This document shows positions 8,108-16,060 of a DNA stretch of 38,310 nt, piece after piece. The notes beneath the pieces were generated by a model that saw only the letters and a list, made by a program, of their open reading frames with translations, was not told the origin of the DNA and ran no database searches. The position numbers were made by a program, and so were the translations under genes. This DNA is from Acidisoma sp035492295. Its GTDB lineage: Bacteria; Pseudomonadota; Alphaproteobacteria; Acetobacterales; Acetobacteraceae. Numbering within the stretch: position 1 is the first letter of the stretch; every line of letters begins with the position of its first letter. The stretch is from positions 1 through 38,310 of the forward strand of contig NZ_DATJJK010000249.1 of NCBI RefSeq assembly GCF_035492295.1. The letters run 5' to 3'.

Positions 8108-8884
8108 TCAGGGACCCGAGGTCGCGAAATGGCTGATCTGGTCGAGCGCCACCAGGAAGGGCTGCGGGCCAAGCGCCAGCGCCCCCTCGAAAGGATAGTC
8201 GAGCAGGTGGATGAGCACGAGGATGGCGGCGACGGCGGCGGCGAAGGTCACCGAGAAACTCATCAGCGCCCCGCCATTCTCCACGCCTGCAAGGGTAACG
8301 AAGATGGCCAGCACGCTGCCGAAGCCGATGAGCAGGCACCAAAGCAGAAGGGGCACGCCGCTGGAGAGCTGAAACAGGCGCGTGGAACGCTGCATCTGCG
8401 CCTGTTCCAGGAACGAAAGAAGCTGGGACCGCGTACCGAGATCGGCCGCGTTGTCCGGACGCATCCGCGCCGTCTGCTGGATAAGGTGCGAGAGCTTCAC
8501 GGAGACAGTGGTCGCCTCGTCACGCCCCTGGGCCATTTCCGGCCACTCATCGTGGATGACGCCGGCGATATACGCCCGTTCCGCCTGCAGGATCGGCTGC
8601 CCCTGGTCGGCCGGCAGGGCGCTGGCAAGAATCGCGGCGCCCACCAGTGCCTTGGATTCCATCTCGATGGCGCTCGCAGCGTCATTGTATTCGCTCCAGA
8701 CCTCGCTGAAGACGAAAGCCAGCAGCACGGCGAAGATGACGCCGAGCTGCAGGAAGACCGCCGTGCCGATTTCGTTGTGGCGGCGCCGCAGCTCGACATG
8801 GACGGTGCGGTGGACGACCATGCTGCCGACCGCCGCGACGAGGCCGGCGACAAGGACGATGCTGAGGGCGATGAAAAGGGTCAT
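8108..8884 (-). CDS. DUF4239 (bestrophin-like) integral membrane protein
   Basis: A 258-residue predicted inner-membrane protein matching the DUF4239/bestrophin-like family. Hydrophobic segments lie at about 3–24, 43–63, 178–200 and 206–230. The central part (about 65–175) is a soluble helical region following the family's characteristic S-E-V-W-S-E-Y-N-D-A-A-S-A-I-E segment, with E-x2-A-L-V-G-A-A next. Relation to bestrophin anion channels is only structural similarity; no transport function is shown. GAGG four bases before the ATG at 8884 supports the start. It is the first gene of a probable two-gene unit with the COG2509 flavoprotein. The 85 bases upstream hold a short hairpin (8942–8957) and no clear promoter. 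Confidence 0.85.
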   Translation of the reverse strand: MTLFIALSIVLVAGLVAAVGSMVVHRTVHVELRRRHNEIGTAVFLQLGVIFAVLLAFVFSEVWSEYNDAASAIEMESKALVGAAILASALPADQGQPILQAERAYIAGVIHDEWPEMAQGRDEATTVSVKLSHLIQQTARMRPDNAADLGTRSQLLSFLEQAQMQRSTRLFQLSSGVPLLLWCLLIGFGSVLAIFVTLAGVENGGALMSFSVTFAAAVAAILVLIHLLDYPFEGALALGPQPFLVALDQISHFATSGP

Positions 8885-8969
8885 GATCCTCAGCCATTAG
8901 CAGAGCAGCGCGCCGCCGTCAGCCTTGGGCGGGGCAGTCGAGACCCCGGCACGGGTCGGGACAGCCTCG

Positions 8970-9374
8970 TCAGCCGCCGGGCATATCCTCATCCAGCGGA
9001 TTGGAAATCTCGATCAGGTTGCCGTCCGGATCGCGGAGATAGACCGAGCGGATCGGTCCCGTGGCGCCGGTGCGGGCGACCGGCCCTTCCTCGATCGCGA
9101 CGCCTGCTTCCGCCAAATGCGTGATGACTGAAGCGAGCGGCGTGTCCGCGATGAAGCAGAGATCGGCCGAGCCCGGCGTCGGCCGGAGGGCCTTGGGCTC
9201 AAACTCCCGGCCGGCTTGATGCAGGTTGATTTTCTGCCGGCCGAAGGCAAGGGCGAAGCGGCCCTGCCCGAAGGTCACGATCTCGCAGCCGAGCACATCG
9301 GCATAGAAGCGACAGCTGCGTTCGATATCAGCGACGGTGAGCACGAGATGGTCGAGGCGGTCCATACGGATCAT
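8970..9374 (-). CDS. VOC family protein (GLOD5-like glyoxalase/bleomycin-resistance fold)
   Basis: A 134-residue single-domain VOC protein. It has the GLOD5-type pattern: D-H-L-V-L-T-V-A-D-I near the start, F-G-Q-G-R-F-A-L-A-F-G-R-Q-K-I-N-L-H-Q-A-G, P-G-S-A-D-L-C-F-I-A-D-T-P, and a C-terminal V-Y-L-R-D-P-D-G-N-L-I-E-I-S-N. The histidines and the last glutamate are the usual metal-site positions. The reaction is unknown; family members include isomerases, dioxygenases and resistance proteins. The ATG at 9374 overlaps the stop of the MFS gene in an ATGA junction, with a purine-rich AGGAG inside the preceding gene, so translation is probably coupled. An internal ATG at 9365 is an alternative start. 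Confidence 0.88.
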   Translation of the reverse strand: MIRMDRLDHLVLTVADIERSCRFYADVLGCEIVTFGQGRFALAFGRQKINLHQAGREFEPKALRPTPGSADLCFIADTPLASVITHLAEAGVAIEEGPVARTGATGPIRSVYLRDPDGNLIEISNPLDEDMPGG

Positions 9375-10636
9375 CGGGCAGGCTCCTGCTGGCGCGCGGC
9401 GCTTCGCGCGCCGATCGCGAGGGCACAGAGGATGGCGAGCACGAGGCAGAAAGCGGCGAAGCCGGCAACGCCGTTCCACCCCGACCGCGACCAGAACCAG
9501 CCGCCCGCCGTGCCGGCGACACTCGATCCGAGATAATAGGCCAGAAGATACAGGGAAGAGGCATGACCTTTCGAGCTGCGGGCAAGCCGCCCGACCCAAC
9601 CGCTCGCCACCGAATGGGCGGCGAAGAAGCCGATGGTCAGCAGGACAATGCCGGTGAGCAGGATGGGAAAGGGCCGCGCCATGGTCAGCAGCGTGCCGAG
9701 CAGCGCGAGGCCGAGGGCGGCGGGCAGCACCCGCCGGCGCCCGACCCGGTCCACCGCAGCCCCGGCGAGCGAGGAGGCGCCGATGCCGAAGACATAGGTC
9801 GTGAAAATCAGGCCGATGAAGGTCTGGCTGAAGCTGTAGGGCGGCGCGATCAGCCGGAAGCCCGCGTAATTGTAGACCGTCACGAAGGCCCCCATGACCA
9901 GGAAGCCGATGGCGAAGAGGAAGGGCAATCCGCTATCGGCGAGATGGCCGCCCCAGGCGCCGAGATGGTAGCGGGCGCCGAGTCCGCGCCGCGGCGTGAA
10001 GAAGCGCGAGCCTGGCAGCAGGGCGCGGAAGCCGAGCGCGGCGGCGAGGCCAAGCCCGCCCATGATGGCGAGCGCCGGGCGCCAGGTGAATTCGGCGGCC
10101 AGCAGGCCGGTCAGCACCCGCCCGGCCATGCCGCCGAAGGCGGTGCCGGCGATATAGAGGCCCATGGCGAGGCCGAGGCTCGCGGGGTCGATCTCCTCGG
10201 CGAGGTAGGCCATGGCGACCGCCGGCACGCCGCCGAGCACGAGGCCTTCCGCCGCGCGCGCCGCGAGCAGAAGCGGCCATTGCGGCGCGAAGGCAGCCGC
10301 AACGTTGAGGATCGCCGCCCCGGCCATCGAGGTAAAAATCAACCCGCGCCGGCCAAGCCCTTCCGAGACCATGGCCGCGAACACGATCGAGACCGCCAGC
10401 GCGCCGGTCGAGACCGAAAGCGAGAGCGAGCTTGCCGCCGGGCTGAGGTGAAAATGCCGGGCGAAAAGCGGCATCAGCGGCTGGGTGCAGTAGAGCAGTG
10501 AGAAGGTCGCGAAGCCGGCGAGGAAGAGGGCTGTGGCAATCCGGCGATAGGCGATGGTGCCATGGCGCACCCGGGCGCCAGATGCTGCCGTGCGCGCCGC
10601 AGGCAGGGCGCCTGCGGAAGTCTGAACGATGGTCAT
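9371..10636 (-). CDS. MFS transporter, YnfM-like
   Basis: A 421-residue major facilitator superfamily protein with twelve predicted membrane helices. The N-terminal cytoplasmic stretch is about 30 residues. The first half carries Y-C-T-Q-P-L-M-P-L-F-A, L-S-L-S-V-S-T-G and the loop 2–3 signature region G-L-G-R-R-G. These are typical of the E. coli YnfM group of presumed drug or metabolite exporters; a second G-R-R motif follows helix 8. The substrate is unknown. A divergent LysR gene starts 93 bases away, the same arrangement as ynfL/ynfM in E. coli, so that regulator probably controls it. The VOC gene is translationally coupled downstream. The ribosome-binding AGGGA lies in a small hairpin (10643–10656). 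Confidence 0.9.
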   Translation of the reverse strand: MTIVQTSAGALPAARTAASGARVRHGTIAYRRIATALFLAGFATFSLLYCTQPLMPLFARHFHLSPAASSLSLSVSTGALAVSIVFAAMVSEGLGRRGLIFTSMAGAAILNVAAAFAPQWPLLLAARAAEGLVLGGVPAVAMAYLAEEIDPASLGLAMGLYIAGTAFGGMAGRVLTGLLAAEFTWRPALAIMGGLGLAAALGFRALLPGSRFFTPRRGLGARYHLGAWGGHLADSGLPFLFAIGFLVMGAFVTVYNYAGFRLIAPPYSFSQTFIGLIFTTYVFGIGASSLAGAAVDRVGRRRVLPAALGLALLGTLLTMARPFPILLTGIVLLTIGFFAAHSVASGWVGRLARSSKGHASSLYLLAYYLGSSVAGTAGGWFWSRSGWNGVAGFAAFCLVLAILCALAIGARSAARQQEPAR

Positions 10637-10642
10637 GCAAAA

Positions 10643-10656
10643 ATCCCTTTCGGGAT
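10643..10656 (-). promoter_or_regulatory. hairpin with GNRA-type loop covering the MFS ribosome-binding site
   Basis: Read leftward the bases are ATCCC-GAAA-GGGAT, a perfect 5-bp stem closed by a GAAA tetraloop. The purine stretch AAAGGGA, about 8 bases before the MFS ATG, is the only Shine-Dalgarno candidate and forms the loop and 3' arm. This could limit translation of the exporter unless the structure is opened. The structure is visible in sequence; the regulatory role is inference. Confidence 0.35.
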
Positions 10657-10677
10657 GTCAAGCTGGCCAGGACGCGT

Positions 10678-10696
10678 CCATTTGTCCAATATATGG
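10678..10696. promoter_or_regulatory. candidate LysR operator (T-N11-A)
   Basis: CCAT (10678–10681) and ATGG (10693–10696) form an inverted repeat with an 11-base AT-rich spacer. The T at 10681 and A at 10693 give the canonical T-N11-A of LysR-family sites. It sits midway in the gap between the MFS and LysR genes, the expected place for shared control. Pattern match only. Confidence 0.4.
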
Positions 10697-10729
10697 CACT
10701 GTCGATTGTGATATGTTTTGGAGATACCG

Positions 10730-11614
10730 GTGGAACTGCGCCACATTCGCTACTTCCTGGCGGTCGCCGAGGAACAGAATTTCACCCGCGCCGCCGCGCG
10801 CCTCGGCATCGGCCAACCGCCGCTCAGCCAGCAGATCCGGGATCTGGAGCGCGAACTCGGCGGCGCGCTGTTCCACCGCCTGCCCCATGGCGCGGAACTG
10901 ACCGAGGCGGGTGCGGCCTTCCTGCCCGAGGCCGAAAGCATCCTGATCGCCGCCGCGCGGGCGCGAACGGCGGTGGAGCGCGCCACACGCGGCGAGGCCG
11001 GGCGGCTGGCCATCGGCCTCACCGGGTCGGCGGCCTTCCATCCCATCGTCACCCAGACCATCCGCGATTTCCGCCGCCGCTGGCCGGACGCGCAGGTGAC
11101 GTTGGATGAGGCGAATACCATGCGCCTGCTCGACCAGCTCAAGCGCGAGGAGCTTGATGCGATCTTCCTACGCCCGGGGCTGGAGGAATTGGAGGGATTG
11201 CGCCTGCTGCGCCTGCCGGACGAGCCGATGCTGGCGGCGATCCCGAATTCCCATCCGCTCGCCAAAGCCGCGGGCCTGGCATTAGGCGACCTCGCGCGCG
11301 AGCCGCTGATCCTGTTTCCGCCGGCAATCGGCCTCAGCCTCTATCACGAGGTGCTCTCGGCCTGCCGCCAAGCCGGGTTCGATCCCATCACCGCCCAGGT
11401 GGCGCCGCAAATTTCCTCCGCGCTCAGCCTGGTCGCGGCTGAACTCGGCATCGCCATCGTGCCGCAATCCATCGCCCGCATCAGCGTGAAAGGCATCGTC
11501 TATCGGCCGATCACCGATATCGTGCCAGTGGCGCGTCTGGCGCTGGCAACCCGCCAGGGCCGCGAGCCCGCCCTGCTCCGCAACCTCGCGCAATCCCTGC
11601 AGCGGGCGATCTGA
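10730..11614 (+). CDS. LysR family transcriptional regulator
   Basis: A 294-residue regulator. Residues 1–60 form the LysR winged helix-turn-helix (E-L-R-H-I-R-Y-F-L-A-V-A-E-E-Q-N-F-T-R-A-A-A-R-L-G, then Q-P-P-L-S-Q-Q-I-R-D-L-E). A periplasmic-binding-protein-like effector domain follows (about 90–290). I chose the GTG at 10730 because GGAG (10720–10723) sits 6 bases upstream and homologues begin M-E-L-R-H; a TTG at 10718 in frame is the alternative. It is divergent from the YnfM-like exporter. The effector is unknown. It converges with the GH63 gene with 3 bases between stops. Confidence 0.92.
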   Translation: MELRHIRYFLAVAEEQNFTRAAARLGIGQPPLSQQIRDLERELGGALFHRLPHGAELTEAGAAFLPEAESILIAAARARTAVERATRGEAGRLAIGLTGSAAFHPIVTQTIRDFRRRWPDAQVTLDEANTMRLLDQLKREELDAIFLRPGLEELEGLRLLRLPDEPMLAAIPNSHPLAKAAGLALGDLAREPLILFPPAIGLSLYHEVLSACRQAGFDPITAQVAPQISSALSLVAAELGIAIVPQSIARISVKGIVYRPITDIVPVARLALATRQGREPALLRNLAQSLQRAI

Positions 11615-11617
11615 CCC

Positions 11618-13270
11618 TCAGCCCAGCCGCGCCACGAGGTCGAGATAAAGCGTCGCCGTCCAGCCATAGTCGTGAATGACCTGGCGGAAGGGATTGTCCG
11701 GATTGCACTCACCTTTTCGCAGCAGATGCGGTGGGTCGACCTCGGCGCGATCGTCGAAATACTCGAAGAAGGTCGAGAAGCGGCCACAGCCCTCCTCGAT
11801 CGTCGCGATGCTCGCACCATCCAGTTCTGCCGCCCGCGCAGCGAAGGCCGCATCCTGCACGCCATAGGTTTCGAGCCCGCGGGCGATCAACCAGTTGAGG
11901 TTGATCCAGGTCGGCCCACGCCACATGTCCTTCGCATAATGCCGGGTGCCGGTGGCGACGGAGGGCACCGGGAAGGCGGTGCCGAAGCTTGCCGGGTCCG
12001 AGAGATGCGCGAGCATGCGGCGCGCTCGGGCGAGATCGGGCACGCCTGGCAGCAGCGGCAGAAAGCCCGCGCTCGCCAGAACAGGAGAGCGTTCCTCGCG
12101 TGCATTGTCATAATCGCAATAAAGGCCGGCGTCCTCGGACCACAGACGCTCGTTAATCAGTCGGGAAATCCGGTCGCCGCGCGCCTGCCACAGTGCCGCG
12201 TCCGACGCCATGCCGAGCCGGTTGGCGAAGCCCGCGAGCGTCGCGCATTCGAGGGCAAGGAAGGCGTTGAAGTCGGTCGCTTCCAGCGGCGTCGGATAAT
12301 GGAAATCGAAGCGCGGGGAATTGTCCATGCCGCTCTCCCCGCTGCGGGAATGGGGATCGCCCTCCATGAACCATTCGCAAAGCCCGTCGCCGTCCGCGTC
12401 GCGATGCGCGAAATCCCAGTTCACGTAGGCGCAGAGTTTTGGATAGAGCGACGCGATCCAGGCCGTATCCGGTGACAGCGCATCAACGAGATGGACGCCA
12501 TAGGCGAGGAGCGGCGGCTGCGTGATCCCGGACGGGCGGCGCGTGGGTGACATCTGATGCGGCACGAAGCCGTCCGGCTTCTGTCCGGCAAAAACCGCCT
12601 CGATCATCTCGCGCGCCAGCGGCAGATCGAGATGCCGCCAGCCAATGGCATGGAAGACGGAATCCCACAGCCACATGTCCTTGTGTGGCCAACGGTCGGG
12701 CGTCGTCCAGCGATGCGGAATCGCGGCTTCCGCCGAGGAAACCTGTCCCTTCATGACCGAAAGCGCCCGGAAAACCGTGTGGCGTCGGAGCCCGTCGACC
12801 CGTGCCAGAAGCGGTTGCGCCAGAATCCATGCGCTGCGCGCCGCGATCGCCGCATCGAGATCAACGGTGACGAGTTCCGTGCGGAACTCTGCCGCAATGC
12901 CGATCAGCAGGCGGTCGCCCGCCAGCTTGACGGTGAGGCCCGCCTCCATCGACAGCACCTCGACCGGGCCTTCGAGCAGGAGATGATGCGCATCGAGCAT
13001 GGCGCCGCGCAGCAGCCCGTCGCCCGTCCGTGCCCAGAGAAAATCCGAGGAAACGACGGCCGCCTCAACCGGCGCCGCGATGCGCAGCCGCCCCGCCGCC
13101 GGATAGACGACGCAGATGCCGTCAGGATCGGTATCCGTGCGCAGGACGAGGCCACGATCGTAGTCCGTGCGCACCGCCGCCTCGACACCGGACAGCGCGA
13201 AAAGCTGGCCCCGATGCCAGCCGGGCCAGAGGAAGGGTGCGAGCGCATCCTGCAAAGCCGCCTGATCCAT
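11618..13270 (-). CDS. GH63/MGH1-like glycoside hydrolase
   Basis: A 550-residue (alpha/alpha)6-barrel glycosidase resembling GH63 and mannosylglycerate-hydrolase-like proteins. Residues about 1–150 form a beta-rich N-terminal domain. The barrel begins near 165 with W-P-H-K-D-M-W-L-W-D-S-V-F-H (about 194–207). G-M-D-N-S-P-R-F (314–321) supplies the probable general-acid aspartate (Asp316), and F-F-E-Y-F-D-D near the C-terminus supplies the probable base glutamate. K-D-M-W-R-G-P-T-W-I-N-L-N-W is the family's late signature. There is no signal peptide, so it is likely cytoplasmic and acts on short imported oligosaccharides; the linkage is not readable. The ATG at 13270 is 5 bases after the GH28 stop with GTGAGGG as ribosome site. 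The pair is an operon. Confidence 0.85.
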   Translation of the reverse strand: MDQAALQDALAPFLWPGWHRGQLFALSGVEAAVRTDYDRGLVLRTDTDPDGICVVYPAAGRLRIAAPVEAAVVSSDFLWARTGDGLLRGAMLDAHHLLLEGPVEVLSMEAGLTVKLAGDRLLIGIAAEFRTELVTVDLDAAIAARSAWILAQPLLARVDGLRRHTVFRALSVMKGQVSSAEAAIPHRWTTPDRWPHKDMWLWDSVFHAIGWRHLDLPLAREMIEAVFAGQKPDGFVPHQMSPTRRPSGITQPPLLAYGVHLVDALSPDTAWIASLYPKLCAYVNWDFAHRDADGDGLCEWFMEGDPHSRSGESGMDNSPRFDFHYPTPLEATDFNAFLALECATLAGFANRLGMASDAALWQARGDRISRLINERLWSEDAGLYCDYDNAREERSPVLASAGFLPLLPGVPDLARARRMLAHLSDPASFGTAFPVPSVATGTRHYAKDMWRGPTWINLNWLIARGLETYGVQDAAFAARAAELDGASIATIEEGCGRFSTFFEYFDDRAEVDPPHLLRKGECNPDNPFRQVIHDYGWTATLYLDLVARLG

Positions 13271-13275
13271 ATCCC

Positions 13276-14682
13276 TCACCTTCCCATGGCCGAAACCGAG
13301 GCCTGCCGCACATCCCGCGCCCAGACGAGGGGCCGCGCATCGGGCCGCGCGCATTCGAGACGAAAACGGCGGACCGTCAGCCCCCGCACATGCCGCGCGA
13401 AGAGCCCCGCGGCCGGCAGATCGACCCCGAACATCTCCGGATCGGGATAGTCGGCCGCCGCCTCGGGCGGGAGAACGGCCGCCAGCCGGGCTGGCGCGCC
13501 GCCGCGGCTGCGCAGATGAATATCCGCGAGCGTCACATCCTCGATTCTGTGACCGGCAATGCCTGCCAGGATCACCGGCATGGCAGACCAGGGCTGGTCG
13601 GCCCTCACGTCGCGGATCGTGATGCCCCGGCAGCGGCCAGGGGTAACACCTTCCGGCCCGCTTAGCCGGGCGCCGAGGCGAATGAAGATCGGGGCATGGC
13701 GGACCTGGCGCAGCATCAGCCCCGCTACCCGCACATCCTCCAGATCGCCGCCGTCAACGGTCTCCAGTGCCAGGCCCCGGCAGCGCTGGAAGATACAATT
13801 CTCGATGCGAATGCGGCGAAAGCCGCCAGTCGATTCCGTGCCGAGCTTGATGCGCCCGGTGCGGTGGGTGACATTGGCGAAAACCTCCCGCCGCCCCCGG
13901 TCCAGCAAGGTCCGGCTGCCATTGATAAGCGATCCGATCTGATAGCTGCCCGAGACGGTGCAGCCGGTGATGCGTACATCCTCCGTCGCCGCCAGCCGTC
14001 CGAGCGCGAAAGTGCTTTTGAGACAGATCGCGTCGTCATTCGGCGAATTGATGCGGCAATCCGATACCTCCACATCCCGGCAGCAGTCGAGATTGATGCC
14101 GTCCCGGTTGGTGTCGATGGTCAGCCGCGCTATCGCCAAGTCCCGGCAGCCGGTGGCCAGCACCGCGAAATGCCCGGCTTCGAGGATCGAGACCCCGGCC
14201 AGGGTGACGCGCCGGCAGTCGTAGAGGGCGATGGCCTTGTTGCCGACACCTGCCTGCATGGCGGGCAAGTGCCCGGGCTCGTAATCTCCATTGACCAGTC
14301 CCCGGCCCCAGATCAGGCCGGGCCCCTCGATCGCGATATCCTCCAGCCCGATGCCGGAAATCAGGCTGTTCCGCCAATGGCTGTGGCCAAAATCCTGATA
14401 GGAATTCGTCGCGGCGATGCTCGCTTCCGGCAGGTCGTAACCTGGGCCGGCTCCGGGTTCGGCCGGAGGGTCGGCCGCGAGGAGCACGGCGCCCTTCTCC
14501 AAATAAAGGCGCACGCGGCTTTGCAGACGGATGGAATGGGAGAGATAGGTGCCGGGCCCTAACCGCACGACGCCGCCTCCCGCCGAAGCCGCCGCCGCCA
14601 CGGCGCGGTTCAGGGCCTGGGTATCGAGCGCCGCTCCGTCTCCGCGCGCCCCGAACGCTCGCGGATCGAAGACCTCACTCAC
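13276..14682 (-). CDS. GH28 family glycoside hydrolase (polygalacturonase/rhamnogalacturonase-like)
   Basis: A 468-residue right-handed parallel beta-helix enzyme of GH28, whose members cleave alpha-linked galacturonic acid in pectin. It opens with F-D-P-R-A-F-G-A-R-G-D-G, the standard pectinase N-terminus. The active-site strip shows D-T-N-R-D-G-I-N-L-D (190–199), N-D-D-A-I-C-L-K-S (215–223, with the catalytic Asp pair region) and R-I-K-L-G-T-E-S (277–284, the conserved R-I-K). There is no signal peptide, so an intracellular exo-acting role on imported oligomers is more likely than secretion. The start is GTG at 14682 with a GGAAGGGAG ribosome site. It is first in a two-gene operon with GH63 and divergent from an MFS gene that may import the substrate. 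Confidence 0.88.
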   Translation of the reverse strand: MSEVFDPRAFGARGDGAALDTQALNRAVAAAASAGGGVVRLGPGTYLSHSIRLQSRVRLYLEKGAVLLAADPPAEPGAGPGYDLPEASIAATNSYQDFGHSHWRNSLISGIGLEDIAIEGPGLIWGRGLVNGDYEPGHLPAMQAGVGNKAIALYDCRRVTLAGVSILEAGHFAVLATGCRDLAIARLTIDTNRDGINLDCCRDVEVSDCRINSPNDDAICLKSTFALGRLAATEDVRITGCTVSGSYQIGSLINGSRTLLDRGRREVFANVTHRTGRIKLGTESTGGFRRIRIENCIFQRCRGLALETVDGGDLEDVRVAGLMLRQVRHAPIFIRLGARLSGPEGVTPGRCRGITIRDVRADQPWSAMPVILAGIAGHRIEDVTLADIHLRSRGGAPARLAAVLPPEAAADYPDPEMFGVDLPAAGLFARHVRGLTVRRFRLECARPDARPLVWARDVRQASVSAMGR

Positions 14683-14746
14683 TCCGACGGCTCCCTTCCA
14701 TCTGACCGCGTCGCGCCCCCAAGACAGAAACCTTCTCCCTCTATAA

Positions 14747-16060
14747 ATGGCGATGAATGCCCGACAGAAGGCCAGAGCCGTGGATAACGCTTCCGAGACC
14801 GACGCTCCGCCTGCCCGCGCTACCTGGCTCGGGCTCCGCGCCTTTAACTTCTTCGCCGCCAGCCTGCAGACCGGATACGGTCCCTTCCTGCCGGTCTATC
14901 TTACCCGTGCCGGGTGGAGCCAGGGCCAGGTCGGGCTCGCGCTCAGCGTGGGCTCCATCGCCGGCGTGGTGAGCCAAGTGCCCGCGGGGCTGCTGATCGA
15001 CCAGATGCCGCAGCGACGACTGGCCTGTGCTGCCGCCCTCGCCGCCCTCGCCCTGGGCATGCTGATCCTCGCGTTCTGGCCCGGATTTGTACCGGTGCTG
15101 GGAGTGGAGGTGCTGCATGGCTTCGCCGCCGCTATGCTGGCGCCCGCCATCGCGGCGCTGACGCTCAGCCTGGGGGGGCGCCAGGCTTTCGGTGAGCATG
15201 TCGGCCGCAACCAGCGTTACGCCTCCCTCGGCACTGCCCTGGCGGCCGCCCTGCTCGGCCTCGTCGCCTTTCATCTGTCGATCCGAAGCGCGTTCCTGCT
15301 CGCGGCCTTCATGGCGATTCCCGCGGCCCTGTGCCTGCTCTGGATCCCGCCGCCCCCGCTGCCCGCACCCACCGAGGCCGAGCATCCCGCCATGCTGCAC
15401 CCGCGGCACCGGAACGCGCGATTCTGGCACGTCTTCTTTGAAGGCCACATGCACACCTTCGCGGTCTGCGTGACGCTCTTCACCCTGGCGAATGCCGCGA
15501 TGCTGCCGCTCGCTCTCAATGCGCTGGCCCAGCGCCATAAGGAAGCGACGATCGCAACCACCGGGTCCATCATCGCGCTCCAAGCCATGGTCGTGGTGCT
15601 GGCCCCCTGGCTTGGCCATGCGGCGGAGCGCTGGGGACGGCGGCCCGTACTAGTCGCGGGATTCGCCTGCCTTGTGCTCCGCGCGCTGCTCCTCTCGACC
15701 GCGCCGGGCGCCCTCCCGGTTGTCGGCATCGAACTGCTGGACGGCGCGGCCGCCGCGACCATGGGCGTGATGATCCCGCTCGTCGCGGCGGACCTCACGG
15801 AGAAGACCGGCTATCTCAACCTCGCCATCGGCTCCTTCGGCCTCGCCGGCAGTCTGGGCGCGACTTTCAGCACCACCGTCGCGGGCTGGATCGCCGACCG
15901 CTACGGCCTCGCCACCGCCTTCTACGCCCTCGCTTTGCCCGCGCTTCTGGGCATCGCCATCATTCTGTTCGTCCTGCCGGAGACCCGGCCGGTTGCTAGA
16001 GCACGCGGCCCTGGGCCAGCAGCCCCTGCGGGTCCAGCAGCGACTTCAGGCCGCGCATGA
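14747..16060 (+). CDS. MFS transporter
   Basis: A 437-residue major facilitator protein with about twelve membrane helices. Residues 27–70 carry F-F-A-A-S-L-Q-T-G-Y-G-P-F-L-P-V-Y-L and L-S-V-G-S-I-A-G; a conserved G-H-A-A-E-R-W-G-R-R-P loop starts the second half. The substrate is unknown. The divergent GH28/GH63 operon 64 bases away suggests uptake of a pectin- or plant-derived oligosaccharide (inference). The start is uncertain: ATG at 14747 or 14753 has no ribosome site, but TATAAA at 14741–14746 could make a leaderless message; a GTG at 14780 with AGAAGG upstream is another choice. The last 65 bases overlap the 3' end of the opposite-strand FAD oxidase gene. Confidence 0.85.
   Translation: MAMNARQKARAVDNASETDAPPARATWLGLRAFNFFAASLQTGYGPFLPVYLTRAGWSQGQVGLALSVGSIAGVVSQVPAGLLIDQMPQRRLACAAALAALALGMLILAFWPGFVPVLGVEVLHGFAAAMLAPAIAALTLSLGGRQAFGEHVGRNQRYASLGTALAAALLGLVAFHLSIRSAFLLAAFMAIPAALCLLWIPPPPLPAPTEAEHPAMLHPRHRNARFWHVFFEGHMHTFAVCVTLFTLANAAMLPLALNALAQRHKEATIATTGSIIALQAMVVVLAPWLGHAAERWGRRPVLVAGFACLVLRALLLSTAPGALPVVGIELLDGAAAATMGVMIPLVAADLTEKTGYLNLAIGSFGLAGSLGATFSTTVAGWIADRYGLATAFYALALPALLGIAIILFVLPETRPVARARGPGPAAPAGPAATSGRA

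Noticed and set aside
8942..8957. Hairpin GACCC-CGGCAC-GGGTC between the VOC and DUF4239 genes.
   Set aside because: A 5-bp stem without a T-run is not enough for a terminator.
6917..9124. A 735-codon open frame on the + strand opposite the COG2509 flavoprotein and DUF4239 genes.
   Set aside because: It is an antisense shadow caused by high GC at third positions: composition is Arg/His/Gly-rich, no family is recognisable, and the opposite strand has clear conserved motifs throughout.
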